From: Bryobacterales bacterium KBS 96
GTDB taxonomy: Bacteria > Acidobacteriota > Terriglobia > Bryobacterales > Bryobacteraceae
Direction of reading: 5' to 3'
Assembly: GCA_000381625.1 (NCBI GenBank)
Contig: KB906767.1
Location: 1,776,629-1,840,628 of the forward strand
Length of the DNA: 64,000 bases
Under the pieces are notes generated by a model. That model searched no databases. It saw nothing but the letters and a program-made list of their open reading frames with translations, and was not told the DNA's origin. The position numbers and the translations under genes were made by a program. Positions 18,962 to 28,303 of the stretch are shown here, in pieces; position 1 is the first letter of the stretch, and each line of letters begins with the position of its first letter.

Positions 18962-19252
18962 AAAACCTTTCCTTCCCGCACTTCAAAACTGACAACTCTG
19001 GCCTAAAAGCGCATTGGATACTCGCGACATCCCAACACAGAAATACGAAGATTTCAACCGCGCAGCGTTGAGCGCAATTCGCGGACACTCTTTTTAGGGT
19101 GAATGTAGAGATACGAGAATACTAGCTGTCAAAATTTCTAAGGGGCGAATGTTTTGTCGAGGGCGCGCTGCCGCAAAGCCGCTTAACGGTGACACCGCCG
19201 TGCCGGCCGGCGCCATCGGCTCCAGCATCGTCCGGAATCGGATATCCTCGGC

Positions 19253-20971
19253 ATGTCGAGCTTTATGGATTTCGCTCCCCTCCGCCGCTCCCGTCTATGC
19301 GGCGCCGTGCTGTGCGCCTTTTGCTGCGCTGCTGTTGCACAAACCACCACCACCTCCGCGGGGCTGCACGATACGCTCGCCTATATTAAGCGCACTTGGC
19401 ACACGCTCGAGCGATCGAACAAAACGCTTCTAAAATCCGCCGATGACGTGAAGGTCGGACAGGCCGGAACACTGACGCTCTATGTGTCCCAAGACGTAAA
19501 ACCCCAAGCCGTGAACGCCAGCCTCCGCCGTGAATTGCCGCCGGCCGATAAGAAGCGCATCGTAGTCCGTCAATTGCCCGAGCATCCGGAGGCGGTCGAG
19601 CCCGCGGGTCTGCTCTATCTTCCGTATCCTTACGTCGTTCCGGGGGGCCGCTTTAACGAGATGTATGGATGGGACAGCTATTTCATTCTGCTCGGGCTGG
19701 TGCACGACGATGAGTTGGCCCTCGCCAAGAACATGACCGACAACTTCATCTACGAAATTGAGCACTACGGCATGATTCTCAACGCCAATCGAACCTATTA
19801 TCTGACGCGTTCGCAGCCGCCGTTTCTCACGCAGATGATTTTGGAAGTCTACCGGCGCACGGGAGATGGCAAGTGGCTCGCATCCACCTTGCCGGCAATC
19901 GAAAAGTACTACGCATACTGGATGCGGGAGCCGCACCTAACTCCGGAAACCGGACTGTCCCGCTACTGGGGAGGCGCCGACACGCCGGCGCCGGAGGTAG
20001 TACACGGTGAAAAGGACGCCGCCGGCCACAATCAATATGACCGCGTCCGCGAGTACTACAGGACGCATAACGTAACGGCCTACGACGTGAGCCAATACTA
20101 TGACAAAGCTACAGATCGGTTGAAGCCGCTATTCTATATTGCTGATCGCGCCATGCGTGAGTCCGGGTTCGATCCATCGTCGCGCTATGGCCCGTTTAGC
20201 GCCGATATTATCCACTACGACCCGGTCTGCTTGAATTCGCTGCTTTACCGCATGGAGTCGGATACGGCTACGATTCTGAAGCAGTTGAACCGAACGAGCG
20301 AGGCGCGGGTTTGGGAAAAACGCGCCACTCAGCGCGCCGAACTCGTGAACCGGTTGATGTGGAACGAGGAGAAGGGACTTTATTTCGATTACGATTTCAT
20401 CACGCGCCGCCAATCGAACTACCACTTTGTGACCACGTTCTATCCGCTATGGGCTGGCATCGCGTCACGCCAGCAGGCTGACAGAGTCCGTAAAAACCTT
20501 TCGATTTTCGAACGGGCCGGCGGCTTGCAAACCAGTGATTACATCAGCGGTAGCCAGTGGGACGCGCCATTCGGATGGGCTCCATTGCAAATCATGACCG
20601 TGGAGGGATTACGCCGCTACGGATTCAATGAGGATGCCGACCGCATCAGCCGCAAATTCATCAACATGGTGGTCCGCGATTTCGAAGAACATGGAACCAT
20701 CAAAGAAAAATACGATGTGGTGATCGGAAAATCCGATCTCGCGGCGGGGCTGAAATTTGGATACACCTCAAACGAAGCCGGCTTCGGGTGGACAAATGCA
20801 GCCGTGGTTCTGTTCATTGAAGAATTGGCGGGGGAGCGCCCGCTGGCCGCTTCTCTCGATCGAGAATCTATGCCGATGCTCCGTCAGCGGCATCTGTCTC
20901 CGCAGCCCTCAGTGTGGCCTCCATTTTCACCGCAAGCGCCGCAATATCGGAGGCGTGATCCATACCGTTGA
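19253..20971 (+). CDS. treA: Trehalase, glycoside hydrolase family 37
   Basis: A 572-residue exported trehalase that hydrolyses trehalose to two glucoses. After a signal peptide (about 1-30, ending AVAQ), trehalase signature 1 is present as PGGRFNEMYGWDSYF (130-144), signature 2 as QWDAPFGWAPLQ, and the late motif NEAGFGWTNAAV includes the likely catalytic Glu. YWGGADTPAPEVVHGEKDA resembles the segment with the catalytic Asp. The last 45 or so residues, after the conserved fold, are proline- and arginine-rich and overlap the convergent GH19 gene by 104 bases. This extension is probably non-functional. The start is ATG 19253; no strong ribosome-binding site is visible. Confidence 0.93.
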   Translation: MSSFMDFAPLRRSRLCGAVLCAFCCAAVAQTTTTSAGLHDTLAYIKRTWHTLERSNKTLLKSADDVKVGQAGTLTLYVSQDVKPQAVNASLRRELPPADKKRIVVRQLPEHPEAVEPAGLLYLPYPYVVPGGRFNEMYGWDSYFILLGLVHDDELALAKNMTDNFIYEIEHYGMILNANRTYYLTRSQPPFLTQMILEVYRRTGDGKWLASTLPAIEKYYAYWMREPHLTPETGLSRYWGGADTPAPEVVHGEKDAAGHNQYDRVREYYRTHNVTAYDVSQYYDKATDRLKPLFYIADRAMRESGFDPSSRYGPFSADIIHYDPVCLNSLLYRMESDTATILKQLNRTSEARVWEKRATQRAELVNRLMWNEEKGLYFDYDFITRRQSNYHFVTTFYPLWAGIASRQQADRVRKNLSIFERAGGLQTSDYISGSQWDAPFGWAPLQIMTVEGLRRYGFNEDADRISRKFINMVVRDFEEHGTIKEKYDVVIGKSDLAAGLKFGYTSNEAGFGWTNAAVVLFIEELAGERPLAASLDRESMPMLRQRHLSPQPSVWPPFSPQAPQYRRRDPYR

Positions 20972-21488
20972 TGATCTGCCGGGCCGGTTGGAACTGCGGA
21001 CCGCTGTCGGACGGAATATATTGCGCGAGCTTCCGGCCGGTGAACCAACCGTGCTGCATTCCCCCTGCCGCGATACGGTACGCGATCGCCGGATCGAGCG
21101 CCTGTTCGGGATTACCGATTAGATCCACGGCGAGCAGGCTGCCGATTCTCTGGTAATTCGCCCTTCCGGTAATTTGCACATATCCGCGCCCGCGAAAGCG
21201 AAAACCGTCACCCGGCTGCGTATTGCCCAGCATTTTGCCAATAGGCGTGCCCGCGTCATATTTATCGAAGTAGGATGGCTGGCCAAATTCCGTAATCGGA
21301 GTAAAGTGATGGGCCGTTTCCCACATGAATGTAGCTAAGCCATACGAGAGCTGGCACAGATTCGTCCAATCGTCGGCATCGTCCTCGGCACGGCCCAGTA
21401 TAAAGTTCAGGCCGTCCACCTGTGTCTGAACCAGCGGCCCGAAGTTCTGGCGAAACTGGGCGAAGAACGTATCGCGTTCAAATCGCAT
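20868..21488 (-). CDS. GH19 family chitinase/lysozyme-like protein
   Basis: A 206-residue protein without signal peptide. It shows the GH19 pattern: E57 in FMWETAHHFTPITE as likely acid, E67 in EFG as possible base, then GDGFRFRGRGYVQITGRANY and NPEQALDPAIAYRIAAGGMQHGWFTG. Single-domain GH19 proteins of this size are mostly endolysins or peptidoglycan hydrolases of phage origin; chitin is a possible alternative substrate. The ATG has a strong GGAGG four bases upstream. No holin, spanin or other phage gene is nearby, so it looks like a stand-alone acquired gene. Its 3' end lies inside the 3' end of the trehalase gene on the opposite strand. Confidence 0.82.
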   Translation of the reverse strand: MRFERDTFFAQFRQNFGPLVQTQVDGLNFILGRAEDDADDWTNLCQLSYGLATFMWETAHHFTPITEFGQPSYFDKYDAGTPIGKMLGNTQPGDGFRFRGRGYVQITGRANYQRIGSLLAVDLIGNPEQALDPAIAYRIAAGGMQHGWFTGRKLAQYIPSDSGPQFQPARQIINGMDHASDIAALAVKMEATLRAAETDAADGASA

Positions 21489-21618
21489 GCTGCCTCCGAT
21501 GAAGGGTTTACCCGATCATACAGGCATTCGTGGCTTCTGTCTTTCGGATGGCTTACTATTCATTTGGTTTTCCAACGTTCGAGCTTTTTGCTTCGTCTAA
21601 AGCGCGAAGTAGAAGAAC

Positions 21619-22182
21619 ATGGTGTGGGAGATCGGGTTGCCGCAGACTTTCGCTGCCAGCGTGCCGGACCAGCCCTCGGAAGACCAGCTTATCGAGGATT
21701 GTAAACGCGGCAATATACGGGCCTACGAGCGCCTGTATGAAATCCATGCGGCGCGGATGAAGAGCATCGCATTTCACATGCTCGGAGATCGCTCCGATGC
21801 CGAGGATGCGGTTCAGGAAACATTTTTAAAGGTGTACCGGTCCGTCGCCGGGTTTGGCGGACAGTCTTCATTGGGGACATGGATGTATCGAATTCTGCTC
21901 AACACGTGTTACGACCAAGGCCGGAAGAAGCAGCGGCTGGCGGAAGGTCCGGTATCCGCCGATATCCCAAGCCGGTCCAATGTCCCGCTAAAGATCGCGT
22001 TGGACCGGGCCTTGTCGCGTCTGAACGAGCGGCAGCGCACGGTATTTCTTTTGTTTGAAGTGGAAGGGCTGAAGCACTCCGAGATTGCGACGATTCTGGA
22101 AGCCCCGGAGGGCACGTGCCGCAGTTGGCTGTTTGAGGCGAAACGCGAGTTGAAACGGATGCTGATGGAGTCGCGATCATGA
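21619..22182 (+). CDS. ECF-type RNA polymerase sigma factor
   Basis: A 187-residue group 4 sigma factor. Region 2 (about 20-90) has YERLYEIHAARMKSIAFHML and DAEDAVQETFLKVYRSVAGF, contacting core polymerase and the -10 element. Region 4 (about 128-182) has LSRLNERQRTVFLLFEVEGLKHSEIA and the HTH LEAPEGTCRSWLFEAKREL. The linker lacks a third domain. Its stop overlaps the start of the next gene (ATGA), which encodes a zinc-finger anti-sigma protein, so the two form a regulatory pair. Its own promoter might be autoregulated; no clear ECF -35 (GGAAC-like) box was found by eye in the 130 bases upstream. Confidence 0.93.
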   Translation: MVWEIGLPQTFAASVPDQPSEDQLIEDCKRGNIRAYERLYEIHAARMKSIAFHMLGDRSDAEDAVQETFLKVYRSVAGFGGQSSLGTWMYRILLNTCYDQGRKKQRLAEGPVSADIPSRSNVPLKIALDRALSRLNERQRTVFLLFEVEGLKHSEIATILEAPEGTCRSWLFEAKRELKRMLMESRS

Positions 22183-22808
22183 AGTTCGAATGTGGCGACC
22201 TGGAGCGCGCGCTGGCAGTCCCGGAATTGATGCAGGAGGCGCGCGACCATCTGAAGAACTGCCCGGCTTGCCGGAGCGAGCTGCGTCTTTGGAACGAAAT
22301 TTCTTCGGCTGCCGGCGCCCTGCACGAGGACTGGGCCAGCCCCGAGCTGTGGCCCAGGATCAAATCCGCTATCGCAGCCGAGCCGAGGCCGCGCCCGGTC
22401 TGGTGGTCGGACTGGAAAGTGTGGGCACTGGCGGCCTCCATCATCGTCGCCGCCGGGCTGTTGTTCTGGTTGAACCGTGCGCCAGGAACCTTCGGCCCCG
22501 AGCAAGCGGCGAATCGCGATTTTTTGACTGAGCGGGCTTTGCAGGATGTGGAGAAGAACGAGGCGGCTTACACGCAGGCGATCGATAGGCTCTATCAGCT
22601 TGCCCAGCCGAGGCTCCAGAACGCCCGTTCGCCGCTCGCAGTGAATTCGCGTGAGAAATTAATCCTGCTCGACTCCGCGATTTCGGACGTTCGGACGAAC
22701 GTTCAGCAGAACCGGTTTAACGCCTCTTTACAGATGGAACTCGCAGCTCTCTACCGCGAAAAGGAGAGAACGCTGCAGGAGTTGGTGACCAATGATCGGA
22801 AAAACTAA
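22179..22808 (+). CDS. Membrane anti-sigma factor with zinc-finger-like N-terminus
   Basis: A 209-residue single-pass protein. The cytoplasmic N-terminus has an HxxxCxxC motif (ARDHLKNCPACRSEL, about 22-36) with an upstream Cys at residue 5, as in ZAS-domain anti-sigma factors. One membrane helix lies at about 87-106 (VWALAASIIVAAGLLFWL). The periplasmic part is predicted helical, with NEAAYTQAIDRLYQLAQ and LQMELAALYREKERTLQELV. The gene overlaps the sigma gene by 4 bases and the next gene by 17. It should hold the sigma factor inactive at the membrane until an envelope signal; which signal is unknown. Confidence 0.85.
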   Translation: MKFECGDLERALAVPELMQEARDHLKNCPACRSELRLWNEISSAAGALHEDWASPELWPRIKSAIAAEPRPRPVWWSDWKVWALAASIIVAAGLLFWLNRAPGTFGPEQAANRDFLTERALQDVEKNEAAYTQAIDRLYQLAQPRLQNARSPLAVNSREKLILLDSAISDVRTNVQQNRFNASLQMELAALYREKERTLQELVTNDRKN

Positions 22809-24267
22809 GGTAGCGGTCCTCTTGCTGGCGCTTCCTGTTTGCGCCTTGGCGCGCGAGGAATACACGCGCACGTTCGACAAGACCGTGACACTCCAATCCG
22901 GCCAGAAATTCCGGGTGGAGCACAGTCTGGGAGATATCGAGATTCACACGCATCAGGGTAGGGACGTCGTGATCCATGCCGATATCAAAGCGTCGGCATC
23001 CAATGCAACCGAAGCGAAGTCGTTCGCCGATAAGATCGCTGTGTTGGTGGAAAACTCGCCGGGTGTCCTCGCCGTGCACACCAAATATCCGGAGCGAACC
23101 AATTCTTTCTTCGGCTCCGGCAATGTGTCCTATACGGTTCACTATTCGATTACGGCGCCGGAAACGGCGCCTGTCGAAATACAGAATTCCTTCGGCGCGG
23201 TTGAGGCGACAGGACTGAAGGCGGGCTCCGATATCCGAACCTCGCATGGCTCTCTCACGTTCCGAAACGGGCGTGGAACACAGCGGTTGCAGGATTCCTT
23301 CGCGAACGTGGACGTCAGCAATAATGAGGGCGACGTGACGCTCGAAGACAGCAACGGAGCTGTAAACGTGTCGGATGTTTCGGGTCTGCTGAATTTGCGC
23401 AACCGCTTTGGCGCCGTGAGTGTGTCGCGCGTGGGCCGCGGCGCTACTGTAACAAACAGCAATGGCGCGGTCCATCTGACGGATGTGAGCGGCAGTTCCT
23501 TAGTAAATAATTCGTTTGGCGAAGTGACTGCCACGGGACTGCAAGGAAACCTGTCTGTCAATAATTCGAACGGCAAGGTGGACGCCAACAACGTGAAGGG
23601 TTCCGCCACGCTCAACACGAGCTTCAGCAGCGTACATTTTTCAAATATAGGAGGAGCCGTGAGCGTCACGGCAACGAATTCCTCCGTGGAAGGTCATAAC
23701 GCCGGAGGACCATTGAATCTGGACACTTCCTTCGGCGCCGTCACTGTAGGAGAGATCCGCGGAACCGCCGATATTAAAGGAAGCAATGGAGCCGTCACCG
23801 TAGCCAATATCAGCGGCCAAACGAACATCCACAACAGCTTCGGCCTGGTTCGCGCCGAGAGCACCGGCCCGCTTACGGTGCACAATTCCAACGCCGGTGT
23901 GAAAGCGTCGGATGTGCGAGGAGACGCGGTCGTCAATACGAGTTTTGGCGCCGTGCTGCTGGACGGCGTCACCGGAGCGATTGCGGTCGGCAACCAGAAT
24001 GGCGCGGTGGAAGTGACCTCAACGGCAAAGGGTGCTTGCCGTCCGATCGCGATCCATACTTCCTTCTCAGCGATCCGGCTGCACTTGCCCAGCAACGCGA
24101 GCTACCGGCTGTCCGCCAAAACGTCTTTCGGCAAAATCTCCTCCGAGTTGCCGATGAACGTAGCGGGTAGCCTGTCGTCCGATTCCATCTCGGGAACTAT
24201 CGGCCGTGGGCAGTGCGAACTGCGTCTGACGAACAACAACGGTGATATCTCCATCTTGAGCCACTGA
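22792..24267 (+). CDS. Secreted DUF4097-like beta-solenoid with alternating Phe/Asn repeats
   Basis: A 491-residue exported protein with a signal peptide (1-20, ending ALA). From about residue 130 to 430 it is built from 18-residue units of the form (N)-S-F-G-x-V or (N)-S-N-G-x-V followed by a GxxG turn. The key position alternates strictly: F134, H152, F170, N188, F206, N224, F242, N260, F278, N296, F314, N332, F350, N367, F385, N403, F425. This suggests a right-handed beta-solenoid with two kinds of rung stacked alternately. DUF4097 is the nearest family I recognise. It is the last gene of the sigma/anti-sigma operon, so it is probably the sigma factor's output or sensor partner at the cell surface. 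Function unknown. Confidence 0.82.
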   Translation: MIGKTKVAVLLLALPVCALAREEYTRTFDKTVTLQSGQKFRVEHSLGDIEIHTHQGRDVVIHADIKASASNATEAKSFADKIAVLVENSPGVLAVHTKYPERTNSFFGSGNVSYTVHYSITAPETAPVEIQNSFGAVEATGLKAGSDIRTSHGSLTFRNGRGTQRLQDSFANVDVSNNEGDVTLEDSNGAVNVSDVSGLLNLRNRFGAVSVSRVGRGATVTNSNGAVHLTDVSGSSLVNNSFGEVTATGLQGNLSVNNSNGKVDANNVKGSATLNTSFSSVHFSNIGGAVSVTATNSSVEGHNAGGPLNLDTSFGAVTVGEIRGTADIKGSNGAVTVANISGQTNIHNSFGLVRAESTGPLTVHNSNAGVKASDVRGDAVVNTSFGAVLLDGVTGAIAVGNQNGAVEVTSTAKGACRPIAIHTSFSAIRLHLPSNASYRLSAKTSFGKISSELPMNVAGSLSSDSISGTIGRGQCELRLTNNNGDISILSH

Positions 24268-24446
24268 GACCGGATAATGGAGCCCCGGCGTCGAGGCATG
24301 CCTTGACCCGTCCGTAACCGCCATTCTCGCGGCCGTCGCTTTGGCAGCGTGTTGGATTCCGGCGTATCGCGCAACGCGCATCGATCCGATCGTTGCACTG
24401 CGGGAAGAGTAAGCTGGTCGCTTTGTTGAGCAGAATACGGCGCCGT

Positions 24447-27400
24447 TCAAAAGTTCAGACGCAGGGCTAACTGCAAACTCCTCGGATCGTTTATCTGAAG
24501 CTTCGTAACCTGGCCGAATTGGCCTGAATTGACTGCGACATTCGGCGCGTTGAACCAGGGAGTATTGGTCAAGTTAAACGCTTCCGCGCGGAACTGAAGA
24601 TGAATGAGTTCGGTGAGGTTGAATGTTTTGAACACCGACATGTTCACCTGCGGCGGACGCCGCGAACGCAGGCCCGGCATATAGAGGCTAAGCGTTCTTA
24701 ATTCGTATGGGCTTTGAATCTGCCATGCCGCCGACTCGGTCGCGCTGCTGCAATTCTGGCGGCTGCCCGCCAGCGTGATGGTGCAGGTATTGAATTGCTG
24801 GCCGAGTGTGGTCGTTCCTGAAATCAACGGGCTAATGCCGGTGGACACGGCGCCGCCCGCGCTCGGAATATTGTTGGGCGATGACGATGGACTGCTGCCG
24901 GACGTAGTCGGCGCGGCTACGGGCAATCCCGATTGTATGTATGTAATCGAATTGATTTGCCAGCCTCCCAGAAGCATGTTTTTCCAGCCGCGTCCCGAGC
25001 TGAAGAACGGCAAAGCGTATCCTCCGGCGATGGTCAACCGATGCGGTGCGTCGAAGCCGCTCAACGTGCGCGCGGGGTCGTCCAATGAATCCTGTGGGTT
25101 AAGGTAACTGCTTGCTTCCATGGCCTTCGAATAGGTGTAGCTAACGATGAAGTTCAGCCCATTCGAAAACCGCTTGTCGAGATCCACCTGGAGCGAATCG
25201 TAAGATGAGTACCCCGCGGAATGGTTCGCTTCCGTGAGCCCGAGATATTGCGGATATGGCCGAAGAAGCTGCTGCAAGGGGACGGTGGCCGTATTGATGT
25301 TGGAGCCGGGCAGCAGGCCGTCGAAGGGGTTCGGAACTTTCGTTAACAGCCCGTTGCCCAGAGCAAAATCGGATGCCGGGATCTCGTTTATTCCTTTCGC
25401 CACCTGAATCTCGCGGGTGCGGCTACCCGCATAACCGATGCCCAGCAGCATTTGCCAGGGCAATTGCCGTTGAACTTGCGCCGAGAACTGGTGTACGAGC
25501 GGAATCACGCGGTTGGGATCGCTGAAGGAGAAGCTTTGGCCGAGCAGTGTAGCCAGTCCCAAGCTGCTGCCTCCGGGCTGCAGAATTCCGCCAGGAAACG
25601 GATTGCTGAGGTAATTCGCGGGCGTTAACCCGCCATCCGTCGAGGAAATAAAGCTGGTGGAGACACTGTAACCGTTGTTGTAGCCGGTATCGAATGTGGG
25701 CAGATAAGTCAGGCCGTAGCCCGCGCGGAAAACCGTCGTGGGTGTGATCTTATACGCCAGACCCACGCGCGGTTGAAAGTTATTGTAATCGGGCTCGAAT
25801 GGCTGGCGATTATTGGATCCGGTAAATAACAGACCACCATAAAGCGTGCGGAACCCGGCCACTTGCAGAGGGCTCAGCGCGCTCGTGTCGAAGCCCAGAT
25901 TCTGCCGGTTGTAGCGTTCGGTATTCGGAGATTCATAGTCCCAGCGGCCCCCGACGTTCAGCGTAAACCTGTCGTTAATCCGCCAATCGTCCTGCACAAA
26001 TACGGCGTAGTAGCGGCTTTGATAGGCGAAGGCTTCGTAGACCGGGACACTACCGCTCGCCGGCGTGCCGAGCAGGAACGACGCAAACTCATCACCGGAC
26101 TGGGCGTCCGCCTGCTGCGGATTCTGCTGCGTGAACGCCCGCGTGAACGAAAAGGTTCCCGCCGATGAGGTAGGGTTATTATCGTTGTTTTGAATTACGC
26201 GGAAATTCAGTCCAGCTTTCACCGAATGACTGCCGAAAATCTTGCTCAGTGTTTCGGACCACGAATAGGTGTTCGTGTAGGTGTAAGTGCTGCCCGTGTA
26301 GCCGAAGCACCCGCAGGCTGGCGAATTGAAATAGGAACCCATCACGATCTGGGGAAACGATAAAGCGCCAAGTTGATCGACAAATGAACTTGGGAAACCG
26401 AGTTGAGTGGGATCGAAGCCATTGGCGTGCCGCTGAATCGCGAAGTCATGGCGATTGAATCCCACGCGGGAATCGAGAACCGTCGTTGGAGACAGCACCG
26501 TGGTCAAGTCGGCCGCAACGGCTGTGTTCGTGCGCCAGTGCAAATACAACGGCGAGGCGGCCCCGACATACCCGGCGGTTCCGTTCACTTCGTGACGATT
26601 GCTGCGAATCACGTCCACGAAAAGTTTGTTTTTATCGCTGAGGTATTGATCCAGGCGGAAGGTGTGAATGTCGTATTTGTCGCTCCGTGTGTTTGATGGA
26701 TCTGTAAAGTTGTTTTGTCCGAATCCATTGCCGATTGTGTTGGGGAGCGGAAGATATTTCAGCATATTCGCCGACACCGGATCGATCTGGTCGGCGCGGA
26801 TAATGTTCCCTGGAAATGCAGTTCTCGAATACGTCCCCCCGTTCTGTACTGTTGTCGTTGGATTGTAGATGGTGACCGGCTGCCCGCTGGCGTTCACCAA
26901 TCCGGAAAAATCGCCTGTCCGCTCGGCCGCTGTCGGCACAGTGTAGGTCTGGGGATACGGCACGCTGTCGCGCACGTCTTCCCAGTTGTACATGAAGAAT
27001 GTCCGGTTGCGCCCGTTGTAAAGCTTAGGAAGAATCACCGGACCATCCACCTCGACGCCGGGTTGATTCCAATGAAACGGCACTTTGCCCTGCCCCGAAA
27101 GATTGCCATCAAATGTGTTCGCGTTCAGGACCGTGTTCCGCCAGTAGTCGTAGAGAGAGCCATGAAAGCTGTTCGTGCCGCTCTTCAGTCCCACGTTGAC
27201 CGTGCCGCCGCCCGTTCGCCCGTACTGCGCATCGTAAGAACTCGTCTGCACTCTGAACTCGCTGGTGGCGTCCGGCGGCGGAGCAACCGTCAGATTGTTC
27301 GGTGTGCCGATTCCTTCACTCGAGTCGTCCGGCGTGCCGTCCAGCAGGAACTCGTTGGTAAACGTGCGGCTGCCGTTGATGTTGTACGAATCCATGCCGC

Positions 27401-27938
27401 CGTTGTCGAACGGACGGTCCGACCGGCTTGCAAGGGCCGGCGTGTGTTGGACCCCGCTTGCCACTGTGATCAATTGAAACGGATTGCGTCCCAGGAGAGG
27501 AAGCTGCGCTGTGCTTTTCGCTCCGATCACTTGCCCGAGATCCGCGGTGGTTGTTTCGAGTTGCTGAGATGATGCCGAGACGGTCACCTGCTCGGTCGTG
27601 CCGCCCACCTTCATGGTGAAATCGGCCACGTACCGGTCTCCCACCCTCAATTCAATGTTGTTCCTCACCTCGGTTGTAAACCCGGAGTCCGACGCCGTAA
27701 TGGAGTAGTTGCCGGGTTCGAGAAACGGCGTCTGATAGGTGCCGTTTTCATTGGTAATGGCCGCGGTGGTTACGCCGGTACCGAGATTCTTCACTCCCAC
27801 TTTTGCGCCGGGAATCTTAGCGCCGGTAGGATCGGTCAGCGTTCCCCTCACGGTTGCGCGATACTCCTGGGCGAGGCCAAGCGGAAGCATTGCCAGCATG
27901 CTCCAGACGAATACGTCGGCAAGTCTACGAATCCTCAT
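24447..27938 (-). CDS. Oar-like TonB-dependent receptor 2
   Basis: A 1163-residue outer-membrane receptor. A signal peptide (about 1-23) precedes the carboxypeptidase-regulatory-like domain (ATVRGTLTDPTGAKIPGAKV), the plug (LPLLGRNPFQLITVASGV, NEFLLDGTPDDSS) and the barrel, ending LQLALRLNF. Ser/Gly/Asn-rich insertions appear late (SGSSPSSSPNNIPSAGG). The next gene upstream on the same strand is the IclR/sugar-binding regulator, and the intervening 365 bases hold inverted repeats that look like operators, so this receptor is probably under control of that regulator and handles a sugar or other small ligand. No SusD homologue is present. Confidence 0.92.
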   Translation of the reverse strand: MRIRRLADVFVWSMLAMLPLGLAQEYRATVRGTLTDPTGAKIPGAKVGVKNLGTGVTTAAITNENGTYQTPFLEPGNYSITASDSGFTTEVRNNIELRVGDRYVADFTMKVGGTTEQVTVSASSQQLETTTADLGQVIGAKSTAQLPLLGRNPFQLITVASGVQHTPALASRSDRPFDNGGMDSYNINGSRTFTNEFLLDGTPDDSSEGIGTPNNLTVAPPPDATSEFRVQTSSYDAQYGRTGGGTVNVGLKSGTNSFHGSLYDYWRNTVLNANTFDGNLSGQGKVPFHWNQPGVEVDGPVILPKLYNGRNRTFFMYNWEDVRDSVPYPQTYTVPTAAERTGDFSGLVNASGQPVTIYNPTTTVQNGGTYSRTAFPGNIIRADQIDPVSANMLKYLPLPNTIGNGFGQNNFTDPSNTRSDKYDIHTFRLDQYLSDKNKLFVDVIRSNRHEVNGTAGYVGAASPLYLHWRTNTAVAADLTTVLSPTTVLDSRVGFNRHDFAIQRHANGFDPTQLGFPSSFVDQLGALSFPQIVMGSYFNSPACGCFGYTGSTYTYTNTYSWSETLSKIFGSHSVKAGLNFRVIQNNDNNPTSSAGTFSFTRAFTQQNPQQADAQSGDEFASFLLGTPASGSVPVYEAFAYQSRYYAVFVQDDWRINDRFTLNVGGRWDYESPNTERYNRQNLGFDTSALSPLQVAGFRTLYGGLLFTGSNNRQPFEPDYNNFQPRVGLAYKITPTTVFRAGYGLTYLPTFDTGYNNGYSVSTSFISSTDGGLTPANYLSNPFPGGILQPGGSSLGLATLLGQSFSFSDPNRVIPLVHQFSAQVQRQLPWQMLLGIGYAGSRTREIQVAKGINEIPASDFALGNGLLTKVPNPFDGLLPGSNINTATVPLQQLLRPYPQYLGLTEANHSAGYSSYDSLQVDLDKRFSNGLNFIVSYTYSKAMEASSYLNPQDSLDDPARTLSGFDAPHRLTIAGGYALPFFSSGRGWKNMLLGGWQINSITYIQSGLPVAAPTTSGSSPSSSPNNIPSAGGAVSTGISPLISGTTTLGQQFNTCTITLAGSRQNCSSATESAAWQIQSPYELRTLSLYMPGLRSRRPPQVNMSVFKTFNLTELIHLQFRAEAFNLTNTPWFNAPNVAVNSGQFGQVTKLQINDPRSLQLALRLNF

Positions 27939-28118
27939 ACAACCCCTAAATCCTTTCGTAGCCGCTGGCGATTGGGGCTCTTGATGAGTACTCCGGGCTG
28001 CTGCTGCCGCCCTGAGCGCATCGCAAAACGAAGCCAGACAAATTGCCTCATATCACTCACGAGCGGACCCCTAACCGCAAGCAAATAGCTATTGAAACTG
28101 TTTTAACGCTACTTAGCT

Positions 28119-28137
28119 AATTTCTATACAAGAAATT
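28119..28137. promoter_or_regulatory. Inverted repeat upstream of TonB receptor 2
   Basis: AATTTCT-ATACA-AGAAATT is a perfect 7-bp inverted repeat with a 5-base spacer, about 180 bases upstream of the receptor start in an AT-rich stretch. It could be an operator or part of the promoter region. No matching site was seen elsewhere in the window. Confidence 0.4.
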
Positions 28138-28151
28138 GCAATGTTCCTTGC

Positions 28152-28168
28152 GTTTTGTATTGCGCAAC
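28152..28168. promoter_or_regulatory. Candidate degenerate operator for the IclR/sugar-binding regulator
   Basis: GTTTTGTATTGCGCAAC agrees at 12 of 17 positions with the perfect palindrome at 28276-28292. It lies about 215 bases upstream of the TonB receptor 2 start. Confidence 0.35.
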
Positions 28169-28275
28169 ACTAGGGCCCAAAGCCGTATCGTCCATAACAG
28201 AATGCACTTCAGAGGGATATGCGATTACGTCAGCCCGCTATCGTGACATGAAGCCTATTGGCGTCAGCCCTATTC

Positions 28276-28292
28276 ATTTCGCATTGCGAAAT
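28276..28292. promoter_or_regulatory. Perfect 17-base palindrome between regulator and TonB receptor 2
   Basis: ATTTCGCATTGCGAAAT is an exact inverted repeat around a central T. It lies just after the regulator stop codon and about 340 bases upstream of the receptor gene. Related sequences occur at 28152-28168 and 29525-29541, the latter in front of the regulator itself. This arrangement suggests a binding site of the regulator encoded here. Confidence 0.55.
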
Positions 28293-28303
28293 ATAGAATG
28301 CCT

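Noticed and set aside
20868-21488. Prophage or phage remnant around the GH19 gene
   Set aside because: No integrase, structural or holin genes nearby; only one lysin-like gene.
22792-24267. Recent tandem duplication or minisatellite in the solenoid gene
   Set aside because: Repeats share residues but use different codons; no long identical nucleotide blocks.
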